From: Flemingiibacterium sp045636265 | GTDB lineage: Bacteria; Bacillota; Clostridia; Oscillospirales; CAG-272 | NCBI GenBank assembly: GCA_045636265.1 | Contig: JAZTXD010000044.1 | Span: forward strand, 1 to 35,944 | Length of the DNA: 35,944 bases | Reading direction: 5' to 3' | Part shown: positions 7,273 through 14,338 of the stretch, in pieces | Position numbering within the stretch: the stretch's first letter is position 1 | How the letters are laid out: each line of letters begins with the position of its first letter | Notes under the pieces: generated by a model | Databases searched by the model: none | What the model was told of the DNA's origin: nothing | The model's input: only the letters and a program-made list of their open reading frames with translations | Position numbers and translations under genes: made by a program

Positions 7273-9714
7273 ATGAACGATATTCAGAGAATGAAGGAAC
7301 TGATTGAAAAGATCAATGCGGCGGACATTGCTTACTTTCAGAAGGATGAGCCGATTATAAGTGACCTTGAATACGATAAGCTGGTGCTCGAACTGAAGAT
7401 GCTTGAGCGCGCAACAGGTATACATTTTGTCAATTCGCCTATCGGTAAGGTTCCAAGCGACGAAAAAGCGGGACTCAAAACCGTAGAGCATACAAAGCCC
7501 ATGCTTTCCTGCCAGAAGACCAAGGACGTAAATGAGTTGGTCGAGTTTGCGGGCGACAAAGATATCGTTTTCTCCTGGAAGATGGACGGACTTACACTTG
7601 TCCTGCGCTACGAGAAAGGCAAATTTACACAAGCGGTTACTCGCGGTGCGGAGGGTGTAATCGGTGAGGATGTGACACACACCGTCAAGCATTTTCGCAA
7701 TATTCCTATGATCGTTCCTTGCAAGGAAAGCTTTGAGGTAAGAGGTGAGGGAGTTCTTTCGTGGGAGGATGCGAATATTCTCACAAAGCTCGGTGAGAGC
7801 AATGCTACGCACCCCAGAAGTATCGCTTCTGGCGCAGTTAGAAGTGTCACAGAGAACCTCGGAAAGCTTGCTCATCTTGATTTTTTCGCGTTCGAGCTTA
7901 TCAAAGAAGACTCTCACGCCACCAAGATCGGTCAGCTTGAATTTCTCTCCGAGAACAATTTTGCGGTGGTTGAGCATAAGCTTGTCAGTCCCGGCGACAG
8001 ACACGACGACATTTCCACATGTGTGTCCGAATGGACTCCCGAGGGCTTTGCTTACCCCGTTGACGGCATCGTTGCCGAATTTGACGATCTTACATACGGC
8101 AAGAGTCTTGGCGCAACGGCGCATCACGAAAAGCGGATGATGGCGCTCAAATGGAATGACGAGGTCAAGGAAACCAGGTTCCGAGGCGTTGAGCTTCACA
8201 CCACGAGAACTGGCATTGTCAGCATCGTAGGGCTCTTTGACGAGGTGGTCATCGACGGCACTCGCGTACACAGAGCAAGCCTTCATAACCTCTCGAATTT
8301 TGAAAAGTACAAGTTCGGTGAGGGTGATATTATCAAGGTCTATAAGGCAAATATGATCGTTCCGCAGATTGCCGAAAACCGAATGATGAGCGGGACGTAT
8401 GAGTTGCCCAAGTATTGCCCCTGTTGTGGTGAGCATCTGAGCGTTCAGACCTCACAGAGCGGCATTCGCAATCTCTACTGTCCCAACGAAAATTGCCTTG
8501 CACGTCACGCCAAAAAGGTGGCTCGCTTCTGCGACAAGAGCGCAATGAACATCGATGGACTTTCCGCATCAGTCATTGAAAAGATGATGGCGTATGGCTG
8601 GATCAACAGCTATGCTGACATTTACCATCTCGACATTCATAAAGACGATATTATTAACCGTCCAGGCTTTGGCGCAGCACGCTACCGCGACATATGGGCA
8701 GAAATTCAGATGAGCCGAAAGTGTCATATGTATCAGTTCCTCGTGGGTATTGATATCCCCCACCTCGGTCCCCAAGCTGCCAAGGCGCTTCACCAATATT
8801 TCTATGGCTCAATGGAGGCGTTTGAGGCAGCAGTTCGTGCAAACTTTGCCTTCTCGCATATTGCAGAAGTTCCCGGCATCGTGGAAAAGTCGATTTACAA
8901 ATGGTTTGAGGAGGAGAGCAACGTGCGCATGATGCACGCGGTTATGACCGAACTTGAATTTATCGGGAAACACCGCGAGCTTGACGGAAAAAGCAATCCC
9001 TTTATGGATACGACGGTTGTCGTAACGGGTACATTTGAAAATTTCACCCGTGAGGGTATTCTTGAGCTTCTAACAACGCTCGGCGCGAAAACCACCGATA
9101 AGGTCACAAGTGATACTAACTATCTTATATACGGCTCGGTTCCCGGCAATAAAAAGGTCGCCGCAGCTATGGAAAACCACATCACGATGCTGAGTGAGAA
9201 GGATTTCGGGAAAATGATAGGGAGTGTAGAAAATACAGACTCACCCGCGGCAGAATGCAGGCGCTACCAAGCGCCTGACGAAAAAGAAACCGCGGAATTC
9301 ACCCCAAATCATGATTTCGTGGTTGTCCACACCGTAACGGAAAGAACAGTCTTTCATGGTGAAAAAAACAAGGTTACACGAAAGGAGCAGTGGATATTAA
9401 AAAAATACCTCGGAACCGACGCGCATGTTATAATCCCTGATTATTTTACCGACATCGGCCCTTACTCCTTTCAGAAGTGTAACGACATAAAAACCGTATT
9501 CATTCCTAAGAACGTACGATCCATCGGAACCTCCGCATTTTATAAATGCGAAAACCTGGAAGCCGTTTGTGCCGAGGGCGATGAAGATCTGCCAATTGGC
9601 GAGTATGCATTTTCAAAATGTAAAAAGGTCGCCTTGTGCGGTAAGGCTTTCAAAAACTATGCTAATAGGAACGAAATTCCGTGGTCATTAAATTGTGATA
9701 GATATATGAACTAA
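7273..9714 (+). CDS. ligA: NAD+-dependent DNA ligase with C-terminal LRR tail
   Basis: The 813-residue protein has all LigA domains in order. The NAD-binding Ia region contains SDLEYDKL, and the adenylation site KMDG has K103 as nucleophile. Further nucleotidyltransferase motifs are VRGEG, PVDGIV and the KW of MALKWND. The OB fold is followed by a four-cysteine zinc site (C382, C385, C403, C408), helix-hairpin-helix repeats, and a BRCT domain at about 578-652 (VVVTGTFENFTREG). LigA usually ends here. This protein continues with a linker and, from about residue 717, BspA-like LRR_5 repeats (IPDYFTDIGPYSFQKC, IPKNVRSIGTSAFYKC). It should seal nicks in duplex DNA. It is likely an extra, element-borne ligase rather than the essential copy, but this cannot be decided from one window. 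AAAGGA in the end of the previous gene serves as its ribosome binding site. Confidence 0.9.
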   Translation: MNDIQRMKELIEKINAADIAYFQKDEPIISDLEYDKLVLELKMLERATGIHFVNSPIGKVPSDEKAGLKTVEHTKPMLSCQKTKDVNELVEFAGDKDIVFSWKMDGLTLVLRYEKGKFTQAVTRGAEGVIGEDVTHTVKHFRNIPMIVPCKESFEVRGEGVLSWEDANILTKLGESNATHPRSIASGAVRSVTENLGKLAHLDFFAFELIKEDSHATKIGQLEFLSENNFAVVEHKLVSPGDRHDDISTCVSEWTPEGFAYPVDGIVAEFDDLTYGKSLGATAHHEKRMMALKWNDEVKETRFRGVELHTTRTGIVSIVGLFDEVVIDGTRVHRASLHNLSNFEKYKFGEGDIIKVYKANMIVPQIAENRMMSGTYELPKYCPCCGEHLSVQTSQSGIRNLYCPNENCLARHAKKVARFCDKSAMNIDGLSASVIEKMMAYGWINSYADIYHLDIHKDDIINRPGFGAARYRDIWAEIQMSRKCHMYQFLVGIDIPHLGPQAAKALHQYFYGSMEAFEAAVRANFAFSHIAEVPGIVEKSIYKWFEEESNVRMMHAVMTELEFIGKHRELDGKSNPFMDTTVVVTGTFENFTREGILELLTTLGAKTTDKVTSDTNYLIYGSVPGNKKVAAAMENHITMLSEKDFGKMIGSVENTDSPAAECRRYQAPDEKETAEFTPNHDFVVVHTVTERTVFHGEKNKVTRKEQWILKKYLGTDAHVIIPDYFTDIGPYSFQKCNDIKTVFIPKNVRSIGTSAFYKCENLEAVCAEGDEDLPIGEYAFSKCKKVALCGKAFKNYANRNEIPWSLNCDRYMN

Positions 9715-9927
9715 TGCCGAAAGTAGCACATTGCCAATTCTCCGCAAGCTCAATATGAAACAGCTTGACCACCGCCGCAGCTTTGCCAATGCGATCTATC
9801 TGTTCGACGATTACTTGGTTATTACATTCAACTACAAGGAAGGCACAAAAACAATCACCTTTGCCGAAATCGAAGAGGTGTTTTTTCGGATTTATCATCA
9901 CTCACTGCACCACAAAAGACCACATGA
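9713..9927 (+). pseudogene. Remnant of a large serine recombinase C-terminus
   Basis: The reading frame from 9713 gives a segment typical of the last 70 residues of large serine recombinases in Firmicutes elements: ILRKLNMKQLDHRRSFANAI, then YLFDDYLVITFNYKEGTKTI, then TFAEIEEVF. The frame breaks in a run of six T at 9881-9886. Shifting there gives SDLSSLTAPQKTT and a TGA at 9925-9927, which matches the usual SDL...PPK-type ending. The resolvase catalytic domain and most of the recombinase domain are absent; the ligase gene lies immediately upstream. There is no plausible start codon with a ribosome binding site, so it cannot be functional. The assignment rests on remembered family sequences. 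Confidence 0.7.
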
Positions 9928-10032
9928 AAAAAACCGTTATCCCATTGCCCCTCTCCCCCAAAACATGACATTCCTCACAAAACTTTGACAAAAACTTTGT
10001 AACAGTTGCCGCATGATATATTCATGGGAATA

Positions 10033-10041
10033 TGCTACAAT
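10033..10041 (+). promoter_or_regulatory. Possible extended -10 of the Spo0A-domain gene
   Basis: TGC-TACAAT lies 38 bases before the TTG start. A TTGACA at 9985-9990 is too far away (45 bases) to serve as its -35, so the promoter would depend on the extended -10. This is only a suggestion. Confidence 0.35.
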
Positions 10042-10079
10042 ATTTCGTGGAAATCAAGTTGCGAAAAGAGGAATATATC

Positions 10080-10463
10080 TTGTCAACCATGCCCAAGCGG
10101 AACTATTACTCGGATGCACCCGATGCAGGAAAAATGTACGCGCGCATCGGAAAGATACTTATGTACCTTAATATCTATCCATCCGAAAAAGGTTTTGAGT
10201 ACCTGCGCTGTGCCATTATACTCACCTACCACTCGCCCGAGATTACCGAATATGTCACAAAAACACTCTATCCCCGAGTGGCAAAGCTTTGCAGATCTGA
10301 CTGCCCCGCAAATGTTGGGCGCAGCTGCAGGCGCTCCATAGAAGCATCGTATAAGCGCGGATTTTTATCGAACTATTTCGGCGGTGACAAGCCGCCTCGC
10401 TGTGCGGATTTTGTTGCAAGTATTGCAAATTATCTGCATGAGGAGAAAACAGAGCAGGCCTAA
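10080..10463 (+). CDS. Stand-alone Spo0A C-terminal-domain protein (TTG start)
   Basis: The protein (127 residues from the TTG) resembles the DNA-binding effector domain of the sporulation regulator Spo0A over nearly its whole length: IGKILMYLNIYPSEKGFEYL, LRCAIILTYHSPEITEYVTK, LYPRVAKL, an RSIEASYKRG segment like Spo0A's RAIRHAIEVAWSRG, and the terminal DFVASIANYL. The receiver domain with its phosphorylated aspartate is missing, and no receiver gene is adjacent. Such orphan domains may bind 0A-box-like sites independently of phosphorylation, which is inference. The TTG at 10080 is chosen because AAAAGAGGAA (10064-10073) lies 6 bases upstream; the ATG at 10089 would be 15 bases away and the ATG at 10032 has no ribosome binding site. 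Confidence 0.75.
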   Translation: MSTMPKRNYYSDAPDAGKMYARIGKILMYLNIYPSEKGFEYLRCAIILTYHSPEITEYVTKTLYPRVAKLCRSDCPANVGRSCRRSIEASYKRGFLSNYFGGDKPPRCADFVASIANYLHEEKTEQA

Positions 10464-10482
10464 AATATCGGAGTATATCAAA

Positions 10483-10515
10483 AAAGCACTTGCGGTAACT
10501 TGCCGCAAGTGCTTT
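10483..10515 (-). terminator. Terminator of the YhcH gene, possibly bidirectional
   Basis: A perfect 13-bp stem (AAAGCACTTGCGG and its complement) encloses a 7-base loop between two convergent genes. On the minus strand it runs into TTTTTTGATA, a good termination tail. On the plus strand the tail is only TTTCTC, so it may also stop the Spo0A-domain transcript, less efficiently. Confidence 0.75.
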
Positions 10516-10528
10516 CTCATGAATAACC

Positions 10529-10969
10529 TTATTTAACCGGAACCTTAACGATAACCTTTCTGGATGTGCCGTTTCCGCATCCGGGCTTGTGTGCATCCTC
10601 GGGGCAGAATACAACAAAATCGCCGGCGTTAACAGTGAGAAGAACACCGTTTCCCTTTTCAAGTGCGCAGTCGCCCTCTTCTGCGTAAGGCTGTGTTACC
10701 GTGAGAGTCTGGAGATCAGCATATTCCATCTGCTCGCTTCCCTCAAATACGAACTGAATGTCGATATACTTTCTGTGTGACTCAAAAACCTTTTCAGCGG
10801 GATCGCCCTGCTTTGCAACTGTGCAAACATTGTAGTATGCACCGTCGGAGAGCTCATATCTTCCGTCTTTGATGTCGGGAGTAATGGTCTTGAGAACTTC
10901 GATATACTTTTCGAGATCTGCGGAAACCATACCGCAGGATTTAAATGTTTTAATGTTGCCGAATATCAT
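10529..10969 (-). CDS. YhcH/YjgK/YiaL family protein
   Basis: The 146-residue protein is a DUF386 family member. It shows the family landmarks FESHRKYIDIQFVFEG and the late segment FVVFCPEDAHKPG, which belong to a cupin-like double-stranded beta-helix with conserved metal-binding histidines and acids. Family members are linked to sugar or sialic acid catabolism and include EbgC of E. coli; the exact reaction is not settled. The length equals the family norm of about 150. It is a single-gene unit with a consensus promoter (11010-11038) and its own terminator. No sugar catabolic genes are adjacent, so the substrate cannot be inferred. Confidence 0.85.
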   Translation of the reverse strand: MIFGNIKTFKSCGMVSADLEKYIEVLKTITPDIKDGRYELSDGAYYNVCTVAKQGDPAEKVFESHRKYIDIQFVFEGSEQMEYADLQTLTVTQPYAEEGDCALEKGNGVLLTVNAGDFVVFCPEDAHKPGCGNGTSRKVIVKVPVK

Positions 10970-11009
10970 TGTTATGTGTCCTTTCCGTAAAGAAAATTTT
11001 TACAAGACA

Positions 11010-11038
11010 AGTATAGCACAGTTTTTGAGCGTTGTCAA
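11010..11038 (-). promoter_or_regulatory. Consensus promoter of the YhcH gene
   Basis: On the minus strand TTGACA (11038-11033) is followed after 17 bases by TATACT (11015-11010), 41 bases upstream of the start codon. An AGGA ribosome binding site lies 9 bases before the ATG. Confidence 0.85.
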
Positions 11039-11104
11039 GTTTTTTACGTGACGCACAAAATTATTTTTGCACCCGAAAAAAGACCGTTTTTGTGCTCTTT
11101 AAAC

Positions 11105-11133
11105 TTGACAAACCCCCAACTTGGTTGTATAAT
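11105..11133 (+). promoter_or_regulatory. Perfect consensus promoter of the histidine kinase gene
   Basis: TTGACA (11105-11110), 17 bases, TATAAT (11128-11133). Transcription would begin near 11140, which rules out upstream start codons in the frame and fixes the kinase start at 11180. Confidence 0.88.
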
Positions 11134-11179
11134 TTATATGTACGTAAAAACAGTGCCGATGCGCGATAGGAGAAATACG

Positions 11180-12646
11180 ATGTTCAAATCCGTATTCACA
11201 AAATACATAACCGCTTTTATGCTGATAATTGCGGTCAGTTTTATAATACTCACGCTTATCCTTTGCGCTATCGTCGGAGGATGGTCCGAAAACGCAAAAG
11301 ATGAAAATGTTGAAAAAAGTGCAAGCGTTGTGGCAGAAACTGTCGGTGATATGTTCGTTTCCGCCGAAGCAACCGATTTCAACAGATTTGTATATTTCAG
11401 AAAAGGACAGTTCAGTCAGCTTCTTTCCGCAATGGCGGAATACAGCGAGGACGTTCACATCTTTGTTATCGACATCGCCGGAGCTGTGCTTGTACACGAT
11501 GACTCTGTCGAGGTCGGATTTATAAACGGCCATTTCCCCGCTTCGCTTCTGGAAGCGCTGGAAGAAAACGGCGCACAGTCGCTCACCGGTGATATCGGCG
11601 GCGTGTTTGATGAAAATCACCTCATCCACGCATATCCGATGCACGATTCAGAGGGAGGATTTGTGGGCGCATCACTTGCCTGCACCAAGTTAACCCCCGA
11701 ATCCATTCTCATCAACACAATGGTAAAAACCATTATTCTGTCCTGCCTTTGGGTAATGCTTGCGGCACTTGTGGCGGTGTATTTTATTTCCGAGAAAATA
11801 ATTGAACCCCTCAAAGAGATGTCAAAAGCGGCAAAATCGTTTGCGGCAGGTAAATTTGACGTGCGCGTTCCGGTTCGCGGACGCGACGAGGTCGCCGAGC
11901 TTGCAACGGCTTTCAACAATATGGCAGCCTCCATGTCAAAGCTTGAAGATATGCGCCGTACATTTTTATCAAGCGTGTCGCACGACCTGCGGACACCGAT
12001 GACCACCATTTCCGGCTTTATCGACGGAATACTCGACGGAACCATCCCACCCGAAAAGCACGAATACTATCTCGACATAATCAGAACCGAGGTGCGCCGC
12101 CTCGCAAGACTCGTGGCAAGCCTTCTCGATATAACCCGTATTCAGGCAGGCGAGCGCAAGTTCAACAAAACCGCGTTTGATATCTGCGAAATGGCAAGAC
12201 TCATACTAATTTCGTTTGAGCAGAAGATTGACGAAAAGCATCTTGACGTTGAGTTCGACTGCAAGCGTGACAAAATGACGGTATACGCTGACCATGACGC
12301 CATTTATCAGATTCTCTATAATATCTGCGACAACGCGGTCAAGTTTTCGCGTGAGGGCGGCAAATATAAGATAAGCATACTTGAAAAAGACAAAAAAGTT
12401 TACATCTCCGTCTTTAACGAAGGCGTGGGAATCCCGTCCGAGGAGCTTCCGTTCGTGTTTGAGCGATTCTATAAGAGTGACAAGAGCCGCGGGCTTGATA
12501 AAACAGGCGTCGGACTCGGTCTTTACATTGCAAAGACTATCATCGATGCTCACGAAGAAGAGATATGGGTAAGAAGCGCACACGGTGAAAACTGTGAATT
12601 TGTTTTCACTCTTCCCTACACACCGGAAATCACTATAAAGGATTAA
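11180..12646 (+). CDS. Orphan membrane sensor histidine kinase
   Basis: From the ATG at 11180 (AGGAG at 11168-11172, 7-base spacer) the product has 488 residues. An N-terminal transmembrane helix (FMLIIAVSFIILTLILCAIV) is followed by an extracytoplasmic sensor domain of about 140 residues and a second helix near residues 178-200. Next come HAMP (EPLKEMSKAAKSFAAGKFDV), HisKA with phospho-acceptor H268 in SVSHDLRTPM, and HATPase_c with N box DNAVKFS, G1 NEGVGIP and G2 GVGLGLYIAK. It should autophosphorylate and pass phosphate to a response regulator. None is encoded beside it, which is unusual for this class. The ligand is unknown. A longer frame reaching back to 11048 is rejected because the promoter lies inside it. 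Confidence 0.88.
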   Translation: MFKSVFTKYITAFMLIIAVSFIILTLILCAIVGGWSENAKDENVEKSASVVAETVGDMFVSAEATDFNRFVYFRKGQFSQLLSAMAEYSEDVHIFVIDIAGAVLVHDDSVEVGFINGHFPASLLEALEENGAQSLTGDIGGVFDENHLIHAYPMHDSEGGFVGASLACTKLTPESILINTMVKTIILSCLWVMLAALVAVYFISEKIIEPLKEMSKAAKSFAAGKFDVRVPVRGRDEVAELATAFNNMAASMSKLEDMRRTFLSSVSHDLRTPMTTISGFIDGILDGTIPPEKHEYYLDIIRTEVRRLARLVASLLDITRIQAGERKFNKTAFDICEMARLILISFEQKIDEKHLDVEFDCKRDKMTVYADHDAIYQILYNICDNAVKFSREGGKYKISILEKDKKVYISVFNEGVGIPSEELPFVFERFYKSDKSRGLDKTGVGLGLYIAKTIIDAHEEEIWVRSAHGENCEFVFTLPYTPEITIKD

Positions 12647-12712
12647 TGCTCCGGATCTGTTGATTTTTTCAACTGTTCACAATTTCAGTGCAGATTTTTC
12701 CGTGATTTGGGA

Positions 12713-12745
12713 TATAATAAAAGTAAGCGTACCGGCAAAGGTACG
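12713..12745 (+). promoter_or_regulatory. -10 element and 5' UTR hairpin of rubrerythrin
   Basis: TATAAT (12713-12718) is present without a convincing -35. Shortly downstream CGTACC-GGCAAA-GGTACG (12728-12745) can fold into a small 6-bp hairpin in the leader. No PerR-box-like sequence is recognisable. Confidence 0.45.
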
Positions 12746-12770
12746 TCACAAATAAAAGGAGGACATTCAG

Positions 12771-13307
12771 ATGAATCTTAAAGGCACAAAAACAGAGGCA
12801 AATCTCGCCGCAGCATTTGCAGGCGAATCCCAGGCGCGCAACAAGTACACCTACTATGCATCCAAGGCAAAGAAGGAAGGCTACGAGCAGATAGCACAGC
12901 TTTTCCTCGACACAGCTGAAAACGAAAAAGAGCACGCAAAGCTCTGGTTCAAGCTTCTCCACGACGGAATCGGAACCACAGCGGAAAACCTCAAGGATGC
13001 CGCTGAAGGCGAAAACTATGAGTGGACCGATATGTACACTCAGATGGCAAAGGATGCACGCGAGGAAGGCTTTGACTACATTGCAAACCTCTTCGAGGGT
13101 GTAGCGGCTATCGAAAAGGAGCATGAGGAGCGTTACCGCAAGCTTCTCGCAAATATCGAGGGCGGTCTTGTATTCTCCCGCGACGGAGAAATGATCTGGG
13201 AGTGCGGCAACTGCGGCCACATCCACATCGGCAAGGATGCTCCGAATGTATGCCCCGTATGTGCACATCCGCAGGCATACTTCAAGCTCAGAGCACAGAA
13301 CTATTGA
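12771..13307 (+). CDS. rbr: Rubrerythrin
   Basis: The 178-residue protein joins an N-terminal ferritin-like diiron domain to a C-terminal rubredoxin-like domain. Ligand-bearing segments are GES (E19), ENEKEHAK and IEKEHEERY in the helical bundle. C145, C148, C161 and C164 (CGNC, CPVC) hold the rubredoxin iron. Rubrerythrin is a cytoplasmic peroxidase that reduces hydrogen peroxide with electrons from rubredoxin or NADH-linked reductases in anaerobes. AAAGGAGG precedes the ATG. It is a single-gene unit with its own terminator. Together with the ferritin and flavodiiron cluster at 20-24 kb it points to an oxygen-exposed anaerobe. Confidence 0.95.
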   Translation: MNLKGTKTEANLAAAFAGESQARNKYTYYASKAKKEGYEQIAQLFLDTAENEKEHAKLWFKLLHDGIGTTAENLKDAAEGENYEWTDMYTQMAKDAREEGFDYIANLFEGVAAIEKEHEERYRKLLANIEGGLVFSRDGEMIWECGNCGHIHIGKDAPNVCPVCAHPQAYFKLRAQNY

Positions 13308-13311
13308 TTTT

Positions 13312-13348
13312 AAAATCCGTGTGTGTTTGGCACACGGATTTTTCTTTT
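13312..13348 (+). terminator. Terminator of rubrerythrin
   Basis: AAATCCGTGTG pairs with CACACGGATTT over 11 bp around a 7-base loop and runs into TTTCTTTT. Confidence 0.88.
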
Positions 13349-13352
13349 CCTA

Positions 13353-13381
13353 TTTACTTTTGGCATTAACCGTGATATAAT
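13353..13381 (+). promoter_or_regulatory. Promoter of the PHP phosphatase gene
   Basis: An extended -10 TGA-TATAAT (13376-13381) has a weak -35 TTTACT (13353-13358) at 17-base spacing. Confidence 0.6.
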
Positions 13382-13416
13382 AATTACATATCTATGTCAC
13401 AAAAGGAGTCACACCA

Positions 13417-14190
13417 ATGACCGCCAATTATCATACCCACACTTCCCGCTGTAATCACGCTGTCGGTGAGGACCGCGAATATGTTGAAAAAGCGATCGAG
13501 CGCGGACTCAAGGTGCTCGGATTTTCCGACCACTGTCCGCAGTTCTTCCCTACTGAACACTACTCGGGATTTCGTATGCGTCCCGAAAAAATGGATGATT
13601 ACGTAAAATCTGTTCTCGATCTGCGCCGTGAATATAAAAACGATATTGACATAAAGCTCGGTCTTGAAATAGAATACTATCCGGAAATTTTTGATAAGCT
13701 CGATGAATTTCTGAAACAGTATCCGCTTGACTATTATCTGCTCGGCGAGCACTTTATTCATAATGAATACGATACGCATATTTCATCCGGCTGGGCAGAT
13801 CACGACAACGATATGTTAAAGAACTACACCGATCAGATACTTGAAGCACTGCAGACGGGCAAATTCACATATCTCGCGCATCCCGACCTGTTTGCTTTTG
13901 AGGGAGATGAGGATTTTTACAGGAGCGAGGCTATCCGTCTTTGTGAGGGCGCAAAGGCACTCGGCATACCGCTTGAGATAAACTTCCTCGGACTGGCTAC
14001 AAAACGTATCTACCCCTGCGACCGTTTCTTTAAGATTGCGACAGAGGTCGGTTGCGACTTCATTTTCGGCTGTGATGCACACGATCCGAATGACGTTCTC
14101 CTCGAGAGCACACACAAGTTAGCACTCGACTTTGCGGCAAAGCATAACATTACAGTGCTTGACGAAATTCCACTTCGCTCCGTCAGATAA
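13417..14190 (+). CDS. hisJ: PHP-family histidinol-phosphatase
   Basis: The 257-residue protein is a PHP-domain phosphoesterase. Metal ligands are visible in YHTHTSRCNHA at the N-terminus, GFSDHCPQ, GLEIEYYPE, LGEHF, LAHPDLF and near the end FGCDAHDP. The length and motif order fit HisJ/HisK-type histidinol-phosphate phosphatases, which carry out the penultimate step of histidine synthesis in Firmicutes. No other his genes are adjacent. Related PHP enzymes act on other phosphate esters, so the substrate is inferred from family resemblance. Start at 13417 with AAAAGGAG upstream (9-base spacer). Confidence 0.8.
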   Translation: MTANYHTHTSRCNHAVGEDREYVEKAIERGLKVLGFSDHCPQFFPTEHYSGFRMRPEKMDDYVKSVLDLRREYKNDIDIKLGLEIEYYPEIFDKLDEFLKQYPLDYYLLGEHFIHNEYDTHISSGWADHDNDMLKNYTDQILEALQTGKFTYLAHPDLFAFEGDEDFYRSEAIRLCEGAKALGIPLEINFLGLATKRIYPCDRFFKIATEVGCDFIFGCDAHDPNDVLLESTHKLALDFAAKHNITVLDEIPLRSVR

Positions 14191-14229
14191 TTCTGTCGAA
14201 AAACGGCACACAAAAATCTTATAAAACAC

Positions 14230-14258
14230 TTGCAAAACCAATAAAAATGTGGTAAACT
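14230..14258 (+). promoter_or_regulatory. Promoter of the pth-mfd operon
   Basis: TTGCAA (14230-14235), 17 bases, TAAACT (14253-14258). The resulting leader of about 70 bases contains the hairpin at 14280-14308. Confidence 0.65.
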
Positions 14259-14279
14259 ATCTATAGAAAATACAGCGCA

Positions 14280-14308
14280 CGACGGGAGGGGTATCGCCCC
14301 ACCCGTCG
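14280..14308 (+). promoter_or_regulatory. Strong 5' UTR hairpin in front of pth
   Basis: CGACGGG-A-GGGG pairs with CCCC-A-CCCGTCG (11 bp with one A-A mismatch) around loop TATCG. It sits between the promoter and the pth ribosome binding site. No T tract follows (GATTTGTG), so it is not a terminator. It may stabilise the mRNA or bind a protein. Confidence 0.6.
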
Positions 14309-14338
14309 ATTTGTGCTTTGCAAATAAGAGGTATAAAA

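Noticed and set aside
9985..9990. TTGACA as -35 of the Spo0A-domain gene
   Set aside because: No -10 lies at 16-18 bases; the nearest TATATT begins 26 bases downstream.
11048..11179. Longer N-terminus for the histidine kinase
   Set aside because: The consensus promoter at 11105-11133 lies inside it and the residues do not form a plausible signal or membrane segment.
14280..14308. Terminator in front of pth
   Set aside because: The hairpin is strong, but GATTTGTG follows instead of a T tract, and a promoter lies upstream of it, so it belongs to the pth leader.
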